This document shows, piece after piece, positions 50,445-59,705 of a stretch of 64,000 nt of DNA (its first letter is position 1; every line of letters starts with the position of its first letter). Both the position numbers and the translations under genes were made by a program. The stretch comes from UBA1381 sp964399965 (lineage in GTDB: Bacteria; Bacillota; Clostridia; UBA1381), in contig CAYNRX010000004.1 in NCBI GenBank assembly GCA_964399965.1, forward strand, positions 1-64,000, written 5' to 3'. The notes under the pieces are model-generated. The model saw nothing but the letters and a program-made list of their open reading frames with translations. It did no database searches and had not been told where the DNA came from.

Positions 50445-52403
50445 ATGAAACAGAAGGATTTTTTACCGATAAACAGGGAGGACATGAAAAAGCGCGGTTG
50501 GGAGGAGCTGGATTTCCTTTACATCTGCGGCGACGCATACGTCGATCACCCCAGTTTCGGCCATGCGATCATCTCCCGAGTGCTTGAAAGTCACGGTTAT
50601 AAGGTCGGCATATGCGCGCAGCCCGACTGGCACAGCATAGATGATTTTGTGAAAATGGGCAGGCCGCGCCTTGGAGTTTTAGTCTCGGCAGGAAATATCG
50701 ACAGCATGGTAAACCACTACACAGCCGCAAAAAAGAAACGCCGTGACGATGCATATTCTCCGGGCGGAAAGGCCGGAAAACGACCGGATAGAGCCACGAT
50801 CGTCTACTGCAACCGCATACGGGAAGCCTTTGGCACCATACCTATTCTTATCGGCGGCGTTGAGGCAAGCCTCAGGCGATTTGCGCATTATGATTATTGG
50901 GATGATAAGGTTCGCCGCTCCATACTGCTTGATTCAAGAGCTGATATCCTGATGTACGGCATGGGTGAAAAGCAGATCGTTGCTTTAGCTGATGAATTAA
51001 ATGCAGGAGCGGCGGTGGATGAGATTCGCACTGTTCCGGGGACATGCTATATAAGCGCAGAACTCCCCGATGGCTGTGTAGTGATACCATCCTATGAGGA
51101 ATGCGCTCAATCCAAGGTGAAATACGCCGAAGCTTGCCGTATCCAGTACGAGGAACAGAATCCCTATCTGGGGCGGACAGTAGCTCAAAAGCATCAAAAC
51201 CGTTATCTTGTACAAAATCCGCCCATGGAACCGCTTTCTACGGCAGAGCTTGACGCTGTGTACGAGCTGCCCTATACGCGTACGTATCACCCGGTATATG
51301 AGGCGGAGGGCGGAATAGATGCAATAAAGGAGGTCAAATTCAGTCTGGTATCAAATCGCGGCTGTTTCGGAGGCTGCAATTTCTGCGCCCTGTCATTCCA
51401 TCAAGGGCGGATAGTAACGGCCAGAAGCCATAACTCCATTATCCGTGAAGCTAAAGAAATGGTCAAGGATCCGGATTTTAAAGGGTATATTCACGATGTG
51501 GGCGGACCTACAGCCAATTTCCGCGGACCGGCATGTGATAAGCAGCTAAAATACGGAGCATGTAAAAACCGTCAGTGCCTGTTCCCGGAGCCGTGCCCAA
51601 ATCTTAAGGCTGACCACGCGGACTATCTGTCGCTCTTAAGGAAACTGCGGAAAATAGACGGTATAAAAAAGGTATTTATCCGTTCCGGGATACGCTTTGA
51701 TTATTTGATGTGCGACAAGAACGATACGTTTTTCCGTGAGCTTTGTATGTACCACATAAGCGGTCAGCTGAAGGTAGCGCCGGAACATATTTCCGACAAC
51801 GTTTTAAAATACATGGGAAAACCCAAAAACGAGGTCTATGACCGTTTTGCGGAAAAATTTTATCGGATAAATGAGAGGATAGGAAAGAAGCAATATCTTA
51901 TCCCTTATCTGATGTCCAGCCATCCGGGCAGCACACTTAAAGATGCTGTGGAACTGGCGGTATATTTGCGGGAACACGGGATACACCCGCAGCAGGTGCA
52001 GGATTTTTACCCAACACCGGGGACGGTATCGACTTGTATGTTCTACACCGGCTTCGATCCGTTTACGATGAAAAAGGTTTATGTGGCAAAAAGTCCCAGA
52101 GAAAAGGCTATGCAGCGCGCTCTGCTACAGTCGTTTGAACCCGCAAATCATAAGCTTGTATACGAAGTGCTCACCCAAGTCGGCAGGCTTGATCTTATCG
52201 GCTTCGGGCCGCGCTGTTTAATAAGACCAATTAAAGACAGGAGGAATAATAATGGCAATGCTGTTAAAAGGAAAGGAAGTATCAGCAAGGATAAAGGAGG
52301 AGCTGAAAAAAGAGGTCGAAAAGCTCAAAGAAGAGGGAATATTCCCGGGGCTGGCGGTCGTTCTGGTCGGGGACGATCCGGCAAGCCGGGTATACGTAAA
52401 TAA
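50445..52403 (+). CDS. YgiQ-family radical SAM protein
   Basis: A 652-residue protein of the UPF0313/YgiQ family. The N-terminal part has DFLYICGDAYVDHPSFG and GVLVSAGNIDSMVNHY. The radical SAM cluster motif is NRGCFGGCNFCALSFHQGR (CxxxCxxC). A later Cys set (CKNRQCLFPEPC) could bind another cluster. Reaction unknown. The last 50 codons lie inside folD in another frame and give a Lys/Arg/Gly-rich tail (EKRGRKAQRRG, GGRSGRGRSGKPG). The start at 50445 is 11 nt after the secreted-protein gene. Confidence 0.92.
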   Translation: MKQKDFLPINREDMKKRGWEELDFLYICGDAYVDHPSFGHAIISRVLESHGYKVGICAQPDWHSIDDFVKMGRPRLGVLVSAGNIDSMVNHYTAAKKKRRDDAYSPGGKAGKRPDRATIVYCNRIREAFGTIPILIGGVEASLRRFAHYDYWDDKVRRSILLDSRADILMYGMGEKQIVALADELNAGAAVDEIRTVPGTCYISAELPDGCVVIPSYEECAQSKVKYAEACRIQYEEQNPYLGRTVAQKHQNRYLVQNPPMEPLSTAELDAVYELPYTRTYHPVYEAEGGIDAIKEVKFSLVSNRGCFGGCNFCALSFHQGRIVTARSHNSIIREAKEMVKDPDFKGYIHDVGGPTANFRGPACDKQLKYGACKNRQCLFPEPCPNLKADHADYLSLLRKLRKIDGIKKVFIRSGIRFDYLMCDKNDTFFRELCMYHISGQLKVAPEHISDNVLKYMGKPKNEVYDRFAEKFYRINERIGKKQYLIPYLMSSHPGSTLKDAVELAVYLREHGIHPQQVQDFYPTPGTVSTCMFYTGFDPFTMKKVYVAKSPREKAMQRALLQSFEPANHKLVYEVLTQVGRLDLIGFGPRCLIRPIKDRRNNNGNAVKRKGSISKDKGGAEKRGRKAQRRGNIPGAGGRSGRGRSGKPGIRK

Positions 52404-53109
52404 TAAGAAAAAGGCTTGCGAGGAGCTTGGCATATATTCCGAGGAATACACTCTTCCGGCCTCAACTAAGCAGGAGGAGCTTTTAGAGCTTATAGATGTG
52501 CTCAATAAAAACAGCCATATTTCCGGCATACTTGTACAATTGCCGCTGCCGGGGCATATAAGTGAGGAAGTGGTTATAAATGCTATCGATCCTAAAAAGG
52601 ACGTTGACGCTTTTCATCCGGTCAATGTGGGGAAAATAATGGTAGGTAATTATGATTTTGTACCTTGTACCCCGGCAGGAGTTATGGAGCTTATCCATGA
52701 GTCCGGGATCAATGTTGAGGGTAAGGAATGCGTGATAGTCGGCCGCAGCAATATCGTTGGCAAGCCCATGGCCATGCTTCTGCTGCATGAAAACGGTACA
52801 GTTACAATTTGTCATTCGCGGACAAGGGATCTGGCAGAAAAAACAAAGCGGGCGGATATACTGGTAGCCGCTGTCGGGATCCCCAATTTCATCAAAGGCG
52901 ATATGGTAAAAGAAGGAGCCGTGGTGATAGACGTAGGAATAAACCGTATGGAAAACAAAAAGCTGGTCGGCGATGTGGAGTTTGAGACGGCAGAGAAAAA
53001 AGCGGCGGCGATAACGCCCGTACCCGGCGGAGTAGGACCGATGACGATAGCGATGCTGATGAAAAACACCATAAAAGCCGCGCGCATAAATAAGACGGCA
53101 AAAGGATGA
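52252..53109 (+). CDS. folD: Methylenetetrahydrofolate dehydrogenase / cyclohydrolase
   Basis: A 285-residue bifunctional folate enzyme interconverting 5,10-methylene- and 10-formyl-THF. Motifs: YVNNKKKACEELGI (catalytic Lys), VQLPLPGHIS, VGRSNIVGKPMAMLL (NADP binding) and TPVPGGVGPMT. RBS is AGGAGGAATAATA, located within the ygiQ frame. The gene starts before ygiQ stops, overlapping 152 nt. Confidence 0.97.
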   Translation: MAMLLKGKEVSARIKEELKKEVEKLKEEGIFPGLAVVLVGDDPASRVYVNNKKKACEELGIYSEEYTLPASTKQEELLELIDVLNKNSHISGILVQLPLPGHISEEVVINAIDPKKDVDAFHPVNVGKIMVGNYDFVPCTPAGVMELIHESGINVEGKECVIVGRSNIVGKPMAMLLLHENGTVTICHSRTRDLAEKTKRADILVAAVGIPNFIKGDMVKEGAVVIDVGINRMENKKLVGDVEFETAEKKAAAITPVPGGVGPMTIAMLMKNTIKAARINKTAKG

Positions 53110-53116
53110 TCAACCA

Positions 53117-53176
53117 ATATCGCCTGCATACTATAACCGTAAAATGTAAACCGCGGTATGCAGGCGGTATATTTTT
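53117..53176 (+). terminator. folD terminator
   Basis: A 15-bp stem (53117-53131 with 53156-53170, one G-U pair) followed by ATTTTT. The 316-nt gap between folD and mreB holds this terminator, a promoter and a second -10-like sequence; I see nothing else between 53177 and 53283. Confidence 0.93.
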
Positions 53177-53283
53177 CCCCGAGATAAAACGATATAGCTT
53201 ATCCTGAAAAAGAGGCCTTAAATCGTTTCAAACCGTACGAATATGACAGTTTTAAAAAAATTTTGAGCAAATTTGCAAATTCA

Positions 53284-53312
53284 TTGACTTTACATCGACA
53301 TAATGGTATAAT
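53284..53312 (+). promoter_or_regulatory. mreB promoter
   Basis: TTGACT and TATAAT with a 17-bp spacer. A second TATAAT at 53379-53384 lacks a good -35 and, if used, would start transcription at about 53391. Confidence 0.8.
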
Positions 53313-53425
53313 GAGGAATAAGGGATAAGGATAGTGGTATTTTGTTGGGATCGATTTTCTAAAAAACAACATTTGGGGTATAATACTATTTGATGACGAT
53401 AATAAATGGAGAGTTGGATCGGTCG

Positions 53426-54448
53426 ATGTTTCATAAAGATATAGGTATTGATTTGGGAACAGCTACAGTCCTTATTTATATAAAGGGCGAGGGTATTGTC
53501 CTCCGCGAACCGTCTGTTGTTGCGGTTGATACTCGTACGAATACAGTCATTGCCGTGGGGGAGGAAGCGAGGAGGATGATCGGCAGGACGCCGCCGTATA
53601 TCGAAGCTGTGCGCCCCTTAAATGACGGTGTTATATCTAATTATACACTCACAGAGGTAATGATAAAGACGTTTATAAAGAAAATATTAAAACGCACCTT
53701 CGGCAGAACGCGCATAATGATGTGTGTTCCCAGCGGTGTTACTGACGTTGAACAAAGAGCTGTTATCGAGACCGCCAGAGAAGCGGGGGCAAAGGATGTT
53801 TATGTTATCGAGGAGCCGGTAGCGGCAGCTGTGGGAGCCGGAGCGGATATATCGCGGCCGCGCGGCGTAATGGTGGTAGATATAGGCGGTGGAACGACCG
53901 ATATCGCCGTTATATCTTTGGGGAACATAGTTGTCAGCCGTTCTATAAAAATAGCCGGGGATGAGTTTACCGATGCGGTGGCTCGATATGTCCGCAAAGC
54001 GCATAATATGATAATCGGCCCGCAGACGGCTGAAGCGGTAAAGATAGCTGTCGGGAGCGTCTGCGAGGGATATGACCTAAGCATCGTTGCTCGTGGCATA
54101 AGCATGATATCCGGTCTGCCGGTGAAGAAGATCATTACAGCGGATGAGCTGCGGCCGTCGTTTGAGGATTTTATATACAATATCACCGAAAGGATATGCG
54201 AGGTGCTGGAAGATACTCCTCCGGAGCTGCACGGCGATTTGATAGAGGACGGGATAATACTTACCGGAGCCGGTTCACTTATAAGAGGGCTTGATAAGAG
54301 GATCGCCGATGCTGTAGGGCTTTCTGTACGGCGTGCAGAGGATATTGAAGCTTGCGTTGCCAAGGGAGCCGGAGCAGCGCTTGATAATCTGGATATTATC
54401 AGCGACCCGACAAAAACGTATTACAAGAGAGCATATATAAGAGAATAG
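53426..54448 (+). CDS. mreB: MreB/Mbl-type actin-like cell-shape protein
   Basis: A 340-residue bacterial actin that organises lateral wall synthesis. Phosphate 1 motif IGIDLGTATVLIYIKGEG, phosphate 2 VMVVDIGGGTTDIAVISLG, adenosine motif GIILTGAGSLIRGLDK. I use ATG at 53426 (MFHKDIGIDLG), the usual MreB N-terminus, although the ribosome site is weak; ATG at 53393 would add 11 residues and is an alternative. mreC and mreD do not follow, so this may be an Mbl-like paralogue. Confidence 0.92.
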   Translation: MFHKDIGIDLGTATVLIYIKGEGIVLREPSVVAVDTRTNTVIAVGEEARRMIGRTPPYIEAVRPLNDGVISNYTLTEVMIKTFIKKILKRTFGRTRIMMCVPSGVTDVEQRAVIETAREAGAKDVYVIEEPVAAAVGAGADISRPRGVMVVDIGGGTTDIAVISLGNIVVSRSIKIAGDEFTDAVARYVRKAHNMIIGPQTAEAVKIAVGSVCEGYDLSIVARGISMISGLPVKKIITADELRPSFEDFIYNITERICEVLEDTPPELHGDLIEDGIILTGAGSLIRGLDKRIADAVGLSVRRAEDIEACVAKGAGAALDNLDIISDPTKTYYKRAYIRE

Positions 54449-54464
54449 AAAGGACGATCATATC

Positions 54465-54914
54465 ATGGAAACAGTTTTATCAAATATTGACATTCAGAAC
54501 ATCCTGCCTCACCGCTATCCGTTTTTGCTGGTGGATAAGATAGTGGAGTTTGAAGAGGGGAAATCGATAAAAGGTATAAAAAATGTTACGGCTAACGAAC
54601 CGCAGTTTACGGGACATTTCCCGGGAAATCCCATTATGCCGGGCGTATTGATATGCGAAGCCTTGGCGCAGCTGGGAGCCGTTATGCTTTTGTCGATGCC
54701 GGAAAATCGCGGCAAGCTGGGCGTATTTACAGGGATAAATAATTTTAAATTCCGCCGTCAGGTAGTACCCGGTGATACGATGCTGTTGGAGGCGGAGCTT
54801 ATCCAATACCGCCATTCCATGGGTAAGGCTAATGTAAAAGCCACAGTAGACGGACAGGTGGCCGCTATGGGCGAGATAAGCTTTGCAGTAGTGGAAAACG
54901 CCGCCAACAAATGA
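54465..54914 (+). CDS. fabZ: 3-hydroxyacyl-ACP dehydratase FabZ
   Basis: A 149-residue hot-dog-fold dehydratase of fatty-acid elongation. It starts near ILPHRYPFLLVDKI; the active site is GHFPGNPIMPGVLICEALAQ with His and Glu. RBS AGAAAGGA. It is coupled to the next gene by ATGA. Confidence 0.97.
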   Translation: METVLSNIDIQNILPHRYPFLLVDKIVEFEEGKSIKGIKNVTANEPQFTGHFPGNPIMPGVLICEALAQLGAVMLLSMPENRGKLGVFTGINNFKFRRQVVPGDTMLLEAELIQYRHSMGKANVKATVDGQVAAMGEISFAVVENAANK

Positions 54915-55672
54915 TAAATAAGGGAGAATGTATCGACGACCTGCAAATAAAGGGGCTGCGGCTGATACAGAAGAATGACGGTTTCAAATTCGGTGTAGAT
55001 GCAGTGCTGTTGTCGGATTTTGCCAAGAATGCACCGCCGGGCAGGGTTATGGATCTGTGCAGCGGTACAGGTGTGATTCCCCTGCTTTTGTGGGCTAAGA
55101 CAAATGCATCCGACATATCGGGACTTGAGATACAGTCGGACATGGCCGATATGGCCAAACGCAGCATCGCGCTAAATGGCGTGGGAGATAGGGTACATAT
55201 TTTCCAGGGAGATTTAAAAAACGCATCTGAAATGTTCGGAAGATGCGTTTTTGATGTTGTGACCTGTAATCCACCCTATATTGAGACCGGCTCGGCCATA
55301 ACGAATGATACAGACGCGGTGACTGCTGCGCGGCATGAGATCTTATGCAGTCTTGACGATGTGATACGGTCAGCATCGGAGCTATTAAAGCCGCTCGGTC
55401 GGTTCTATATGATACACCGTCCGGGGAGACTTGCCGACATACTTTGCTGTATGCGCAAATACCGCTTAGAGCCGAAAACACTGCGCTTTGTGCATCCGTC
55501 GCCCAAAAAGCCGCCGAAAATGTTGCTTGTTGAAGGGCGCAAAAACAGCGGACGCGATCTTAAAATAATGGCTCCATTGTTTGTGCACGATGAAAATGGA
55601 TGCTACAGCGAGGAAATAGAAGCGATATATGGCCGGGATGTTCAGAAAACGGCCGGGAAGGAGCGACTATGA
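54911..55672 (+). CDS. tRNA1(Val) adenine-N6-methyltransferase-like (TrmN6/YabB)
   Basis: A 253-residue class I methyltransferase. It has FGVDAVLLSDFA, the SAM-binding motif VMDLCSGTGVIPLLL and the target-adenine motif TCNPPYIETG. Members of this group methylate A37 of tRNA-Val. It overlaps fabZ and rsmI by 4 nt on each side. Confidence 0.9.
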   Translation: MINKGECIDDLQIKGLRLIQKNDGFKFGVDAVLLSDFAKNAPPGRVMDLCSGTGVIPLLLWAKTNASDISGLEIQSDMADMAKRSIALNGVGDRVHIFQGDLKNASEMFGRCVFDVVTCNPPYIETGSAITNDTDAVTAARHEILCSLDDVIRSASELLKPLGRFYMIHRPGRLADILCCMRKYRLEPKTLRFVHPSPKKPPKMLLVEGRKNSGRDLKIMAPLFVHDENGCYSEEIEAIYGRDVQKTAGKERL

Positions 55673-56505
55673 GCGGAACGTTATACTTATGTGCAACGCC
55701 TATCGGTAATCTGGGCGACATTTCTCAACGCTGCCTTGATACGCTTTCTGCTGTCGATATGATAGCGGCCGAGGATACGCGCCGAACGCTGCAGCTTTTG
55801 AATCATTTCGGTATATCTAAGCAGCTTACGAGCTACCACGAACACAATAAGCGCGAAAAAGGCGAGTATATCGTGAGGCTTTTAAAGGAAGGAAAAAATG
55901 TTGCTCTGGTATCCGACGCCGGTACTCCGGCTATTTCCGATCCGGGCGAAGATATAGTAAAAATGTGTGCCGAAAATGATCTCTGCGTAACATCTATCCC
56001 CGGGCCTGTCGCGGGAATAAACGCGCTGATCCTGTCCGGACTTTCCACAAAGCGTTTTGCATTTGAAGGATTTTTGTCTGTAAATAAACGTCACCGCCGT
56101 GAACACCTGGAAAGCGTGAAAAATGATACGCATACGCTGATATTTTACGAAGCTCCGCATAAGCTTTTATATACGCTTGAGGATATGAAAAACGCGTTTG
56201 GTCCCCAAAGACGTATCGCGCTTGTACGGGAGCTTACTAAGCTGCACGAGGAGGTCGTGCGCACAACTCTCGGGGAAGCGTCTTTGCTTTATGAGGATCG
56301 TTCTCCGCGCGGCGAATACGTAATTGTCGTAGAGGGAGCGACTGGGGAGGAAAATACTGAGACTTGGTGGTCAGCTTTGTCTGTAAAGGAACATGTTGAT
56401 AAATATATAGCGGACGGCGTGCCGCAGAAAGAGGCATTGAAGTTGACCGCCCGCGACCGCGGAGTGTCCAAACGGGAGATATACGGCGAGTATCATAAAA
56501 TTTAG
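55669..56505 (+). CDS. rsmI: 16S rRNA (cytidine1402-2'-O)-methyltransferase
   Basis: A 278-residue SPOUT-like tetrapyrrole-methylase-fold enzyme. Signature LYLCATPIGNLGDIS at the N-terminus, AAEDTRRTLQLLNHF, VSDAGTPAISDPG and FYEAPHKL. The ATG overlaps the upstream stop, with AAGGAGC 5 nt before. Confidence 0.97.
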   Translation: MSGTLYLCATPIGNLGDISQRCLDTLSAVDMIAAEDTRRTLQLLNHFGISKQLTSYHEHNKREKGEYIVRLLKEGKNVALVSDAGTPAISDPGEDIVKMCAENDLCVTSIPGPVAGINALILSGLSTKRFAFEGFLSVNKRHRREHLESVKNDTHTLIFYEAPHKLLYTLEDMKNAFGPQRRIALVRELTKLHEEVVRTTLGEASLLYEDRSPRGEYVIVVEGATGEENTETWWSALSVKEHVDKYIADGVPQKEALKLTARDRGVSKREIYGEYHKI

Positions 56506-56520
56506 AGAGGAATGGTAGAG

Positions 56521-56805
56521 ATGGCAAAGAAGAAAAGCACCTTGCTGCCGATCCTGGCAGCTGTGGGGGCAGGGATGCTCTATGGTGCCTATAAGGGCAA
56601 GGGGATATTCAACAAGCCGCGTTTTCAAAAACAGCATGATGCGGTATCCAGATATATAAGCACTCACTATCCGGGAGCTTTCTACGATCCTATCCAGGCC
56701 TCGGATAACGGCTGGATGACAGTCATTCGGTGGCAGGGGCAAAATATCAGTCTGTTTATTACCAGAACAGAACAGGGGGATTTTGTATTCTCGGAATTGA
56801 AATGA
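56521..56805 (+). CDS. Small membrane-anchored protein, unknown
   Basis: A 94-residue protein. Residues 7-22 (LLPILAAVGAGMLYGAY) form a short membrane segment after a basic MAKKKS start. The rest is soluble, with RYISTHYPGAFYDPIQ and WMTVIRWQGQNISLFITR. No family recognised. I use ATG at 56521, 9 nt after AGAGGA; an upstream ATG at 56512 touches the ribosome site. It follows rsmI by 15 nt and precedes a GT-C-like protein by 16 nt. Confidence 0.75.
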   Translation: MAKKKSTLLPILAAVGAGMLYGAYKGKGIFNKPRFQKQHDAVSRYISTHYPGAFYDPIQASDNGWMTVIRWQGQNISLFITRTEQGDFVFSELK

Positions 56806-56821
56806 GTGCGGAGGTTTGTTA

Positions 56822-58453
56822 ATGAAGGAAAATTTTTCGGGGCTCAGAGGCAAAACCGGCCGTTTGGACAGGCTGGGAATGTTAATGAGCTTTTGCTTTT
56901 TACTGCTTCTGGTACGCGGCTTTGGCGGGCTGGGATACTCAGCGGTCATGGACGATTGGTTTTTATATTTTGGCACCTCGACATATGACAACATTTGGAG
57001 CGAATATATAATACCCAACGATAAGCTGTCGATACGGCCGCTTGCCGGCCTGCTTGACTGCTTTGTGATAGCGCCCTTGTCAGACTATATAGGTTATATC
57101 CAGCTGGCGTTGACTGTAATGTTGATAGCTGCCTTGTGGATGCTGTGGACGCTGTTTCGTGACCGTAAACTCCAGGTCGGAGGGATATTCCTGATATTCT
57201 TGAGCCTTGCACCGATGTCTTTTGAAGCGGTATATTGGCTGTCGGCAGCAACAAGGATAATACCGGCTCTCTTCTTTACCGCCTTAGCCTGCAAGCAAGC
57301 GATGTGCTATATAAAAACACGCCAGACGGTATATTTTATCCTCTTTTATATTTTCGGTATCTGTTCAATGGGATTTTATGAAGCAGCTGTACCGGTTTAT
57401 ATAATACTTGCGCTGATGCTCATAACCGGTGAACGGTCAAAACCGGAGGTAAGGGCTCTGGCTGTTTCTCTGCTGATGCAGACGGCAGTTTTAGCCGTAT
57501 ACTATTTTATACATTCAGCGACTAAGGAGATCGCCACGCGCGGTCAATTATCATCCTTTGCGCTGATCTTTGAGCATTTTCCGGAGACGGCAGAAGGGAT
57601 ATGGAAGCTGTATACAGTGTATCTTCCGTGGCTATTCTCACGCGCGTGGACGAATGGTCTTGAGCTCTTAAAGGGCAGCGCGCCGTATTTTATACCGGTG
57701 ATCCTAATGGCGGGAGTGTTCGGATTTTTTGCAGCCAGAAATCACGCTCGAACAAATTCGAGGATAATCTACACCTTTTTTACCGGGCTTTTCGTCTTCC
57801 TGGGCGGAATAGCTGTTTATTTCGTCCTCGATAATATCAGGCTGCCGATAAGGATAACTTATCTGCCCACTGTGGGGATTTTGCTGATGGCTGAATCCAT
57901 TCTGGGGCTTTTGCTTTTTGGAAAAAGCGGCAAATTTATTTACGGCGTTTTGTGTGCCGTTGCTGCTTTTGTATGTGTCGTTGCCGGGATAGGGGAGATA
58001 GAACAGTACAGACGGGTGAGCCGCTCGGATATTGAGGTCGCTGCCAATATTTTTAACAGCGGACTTGTCAATGATATGCTCGATGAAAACCATTATATGT
58101 GGCTTTTTAATACGCCGGAATATTATTTTCCGGAGGAGCTGTGCTATTATGAGCATATCCGCTCGGCGGTACAAACCGAAGCGGCGCTTACAAACTGCTT
58201 GATGTATTATACCGGCGAATACAGGATAAATACGATACAGCCGGTAGACGACGGCTGCTTTGCGCGTCTATACATACCAGGCGAAGAGGAAACGTTTTAC
58301 TTCGCCGGCCTGGAGGACGATCTGTCGGTAACACGTCTTACGCTTGCCGGAGAAGAAGGACTTTACTATGAACTGCTGCGCGAAGACGGCAGCATCTTCG
58401 GAACGCTTGGTTTTGACAGCGCTACCGGCGGATATTTGTTCAGAAAGACTTGA
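56822..58453 (+). CDS. GT-C-like polytopic membrane protein
   Basis: A 543-residue protein with about ten membrane helices and a C-terminal soluble part of about 130 residues. Near residue 40 it has AVMDDWFLYFG, an acidic pair in the first extracytoplasmic loop as in GT-C glycosyltransferases, then PMSFEAVYWLSAATRIIPAL. It may transfer a sugar from a lipid carrier to an envelope polymer. RBS GGAGG is 7 nt before the ATG at 56822. The function is inferred from topology only. Confidence 0.55.
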   Translation: MKENFSGLRGKTGRLDRLGMLMSFCFLLLLVRGFGGLGYSAVMDDWFLYFGTSTYDNIWSEYIIPNDKLSIRPLAGLLDCFVIAPLSDYIGYIQLALTVMLIAALWMLWTLFRDRKLQVGGIFLIFLSLAPMSFEAVYWLSAATRIIPALFFTALACKQAMCYIKTRQTVYFILFYIFGICSMGFYEAAVPVYIILALMLITGERSKPEVRALAVSLLMQTAVLAVYYFIHSATKEIATRGQLSSFALIFEHFPETAEGIWKLYTVYLPWLFSRAWTNGLELLKGSAPYFIPVILMAGVFGFFAARNHARTNSRIIYTFFTGLFVFLGGIAVYFVLDNIRLPIRITYLPTVGILLMAESILGLLLFGKSGKFIYGVLCAVAAFVCVVAGIGEIEQYRRVSRSDIEVAANIFNSGLVNDMLDENHYMWLFNTPEYYFPEELCYYEHIRSAVQTEAALTNCLMYYTGEYRINTIQPVDDGCFARLYIPGEEETFYFAGLEDDLSVTRLTLAGEEGLYYELLREDGSIFGTLGFDSATGGYLFRKT

Positions 58454-58458
58454 CGACT

Positions 58459-59124
58459 ATGCAAAAAGAGCTTTTGATCGGCGGTGAAAATATCTGCTAT
58501 GAGATCGTACGTAAAAAAGTGAAAAATATCAATATCACCGTAAGACCGGACGGCAGCGTGAGGGTATCGGCGCCAAGGAATGCACCGGAAGAGTTTATAC
58601 AGGATATCCTGCGGCAAAAGGGTGATTTCCTGCTTAAAAATATAAAAAAATATGAAGCCGCAAAGCTGCCTGAGGAAATATTTTACCTGGGCAGGCCGTT
58701 TCCGGTGATATACGGCGAAGATAACTGTATCCGTGGGCAGTATGCTGTTCTTAAGGATAAAGCGAATTTCAGTGAATGCCTGGACTTGCTGTATAAGCAG
58801 GCGGCGAGAGAAATATTTCCGGAGATATATGAGCAGGCATATAAAAGGTTTTCCGGGATCCATAAGCCCGGGCTGAGGCTTCGGAGTATGAAAACGCGTT
58901 GGGGAAGCTACAGCAGCGTAAGCGATCTGATAACGCTAAATACAAGGCTTGCGGCCGCGCCGCCGATTTGTATTGAAGCGGTAGCTGCGCATGAGCTGGC
59001 TCATGTGCTCGTTATGGATCACAGCCGGAGATTCTACCAGGTGCTGCTTTCGGCTATGCCTGAATATAAGAGCTGTCATAAGCTGCTGAAACAGTTTTCG
59101 TTCCCTGTGTACCGGCAAGGGTAA
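58459..59124 (+). CDS. YgjP-type M48-like metallopeptidase
   Basis: A 221-residue protein of the YgjP/DUF45 family. The zinc motif is VAAHELAHVLVMDHSRRFYQVL (HExxH variant HELAH with a third His downstream), and SMKTRWGSYSSVSDLITLN precedes it. Substrates are not known for this family. An alternative TTG start at 58450 overlaps the previous stop. Confidence 0.88.
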   Translation: MQKELLIGGENICYEIVRKKVKNINITVRPDGSVRVSAPRNAPEEFIQDILRQKGDFLLKNIKKYEAAKLPEEIFYLGRPFPVIYGEDNCIRGQYAVLKDKANFSECLDLLYKQAAREIFPEIYEQAYKRFSGIHKPGLRLRSMKTRWGSYSSVSDLITLNTRLAAAPPICIEAVAAHELAHVLVMDHSRRFYQVLLSAMPEYKSCHKLLKQFSFPVYRQG

Positions 59125-59135
59125 AGGAGTGAAAA

Positions 59136-59687
59136 ATGAGTACAAAATTTTCTGCGTTACAAAAATATTTTATCTATTTTCTAAGCTATTCGGTATTAGG
59201 CTGGATATATGAAGTGTTTTTAGAGGTTGTAGTATACCGCTGGGGCTATTCCGACCGCGGCGTTCTTTTCGGACCGTACTGTCCGGTATACGGCGTGGGG
59301 GCATTACTGTTCCTATTTCTGATATACCCATTGATAAAGGACAAAACGATGGCTAAAAAAGCAGCGTTAATACCAGCTGTGTTCGTGCTGTGTGCGCTTA
59401 CGGCAACATTGGTCGAGCTGTTGGCTTCGTATATATGCGAGTTGTTTACCGGTTCCTGGCCATGGCAGACATATGCAGATTACGCTCTGAATTTTCAGGC
59501 CAGGATCGCGCTGTCGCCATCTATTCGGTTCGGAATAGGAGGGACAGTCATACTATACATATTGCAGCCGTTTTTAGAAAGGCTTACGAACCGCTTTAGT
59601 GAAAAGACGCTTACCATCGTATCAGCTTCGGCTGCGCTGTTGTTTATATGTGACCTGGCGGTGTTTATGGTAATACATGTAAAATGA
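59136..59687 (+). CDS. CmpB-family (putative ABC permease) membrane protein
   Basis: A 183-residue protein with five predicted membrane helices. The N-terminal YSVLGWIYEVFLE and GVLFGPYCPVYGVGALL are signatures of the ABC_trans_CmpB family. Despite the family name there is no ATPase gene nearby. RBS AAAGGAG. It lies between the metallopeptidase and the second GT-C-like gene with 11- and 18-nt gaps. Confidence 0.85.
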   Translation: MSTKFSALQKYFIYFLSYSVLGWIYEVFLEVVVYRWGYSDRGVLFGPYCPVYGVGALLFLFLIYPLIKDKTMAKKAALIPAVFVLCALTATLVELLASYICELFTGSWPWQTYADYALNFQARIALSPSIRFGIGGTVILYILQPFLERLTNRFSEKTLTIVSASAALLFICDLAVFMVIHVK

Positions 59688-59705
59688 TCGTTGAGGAGAA
59701 AGGCT

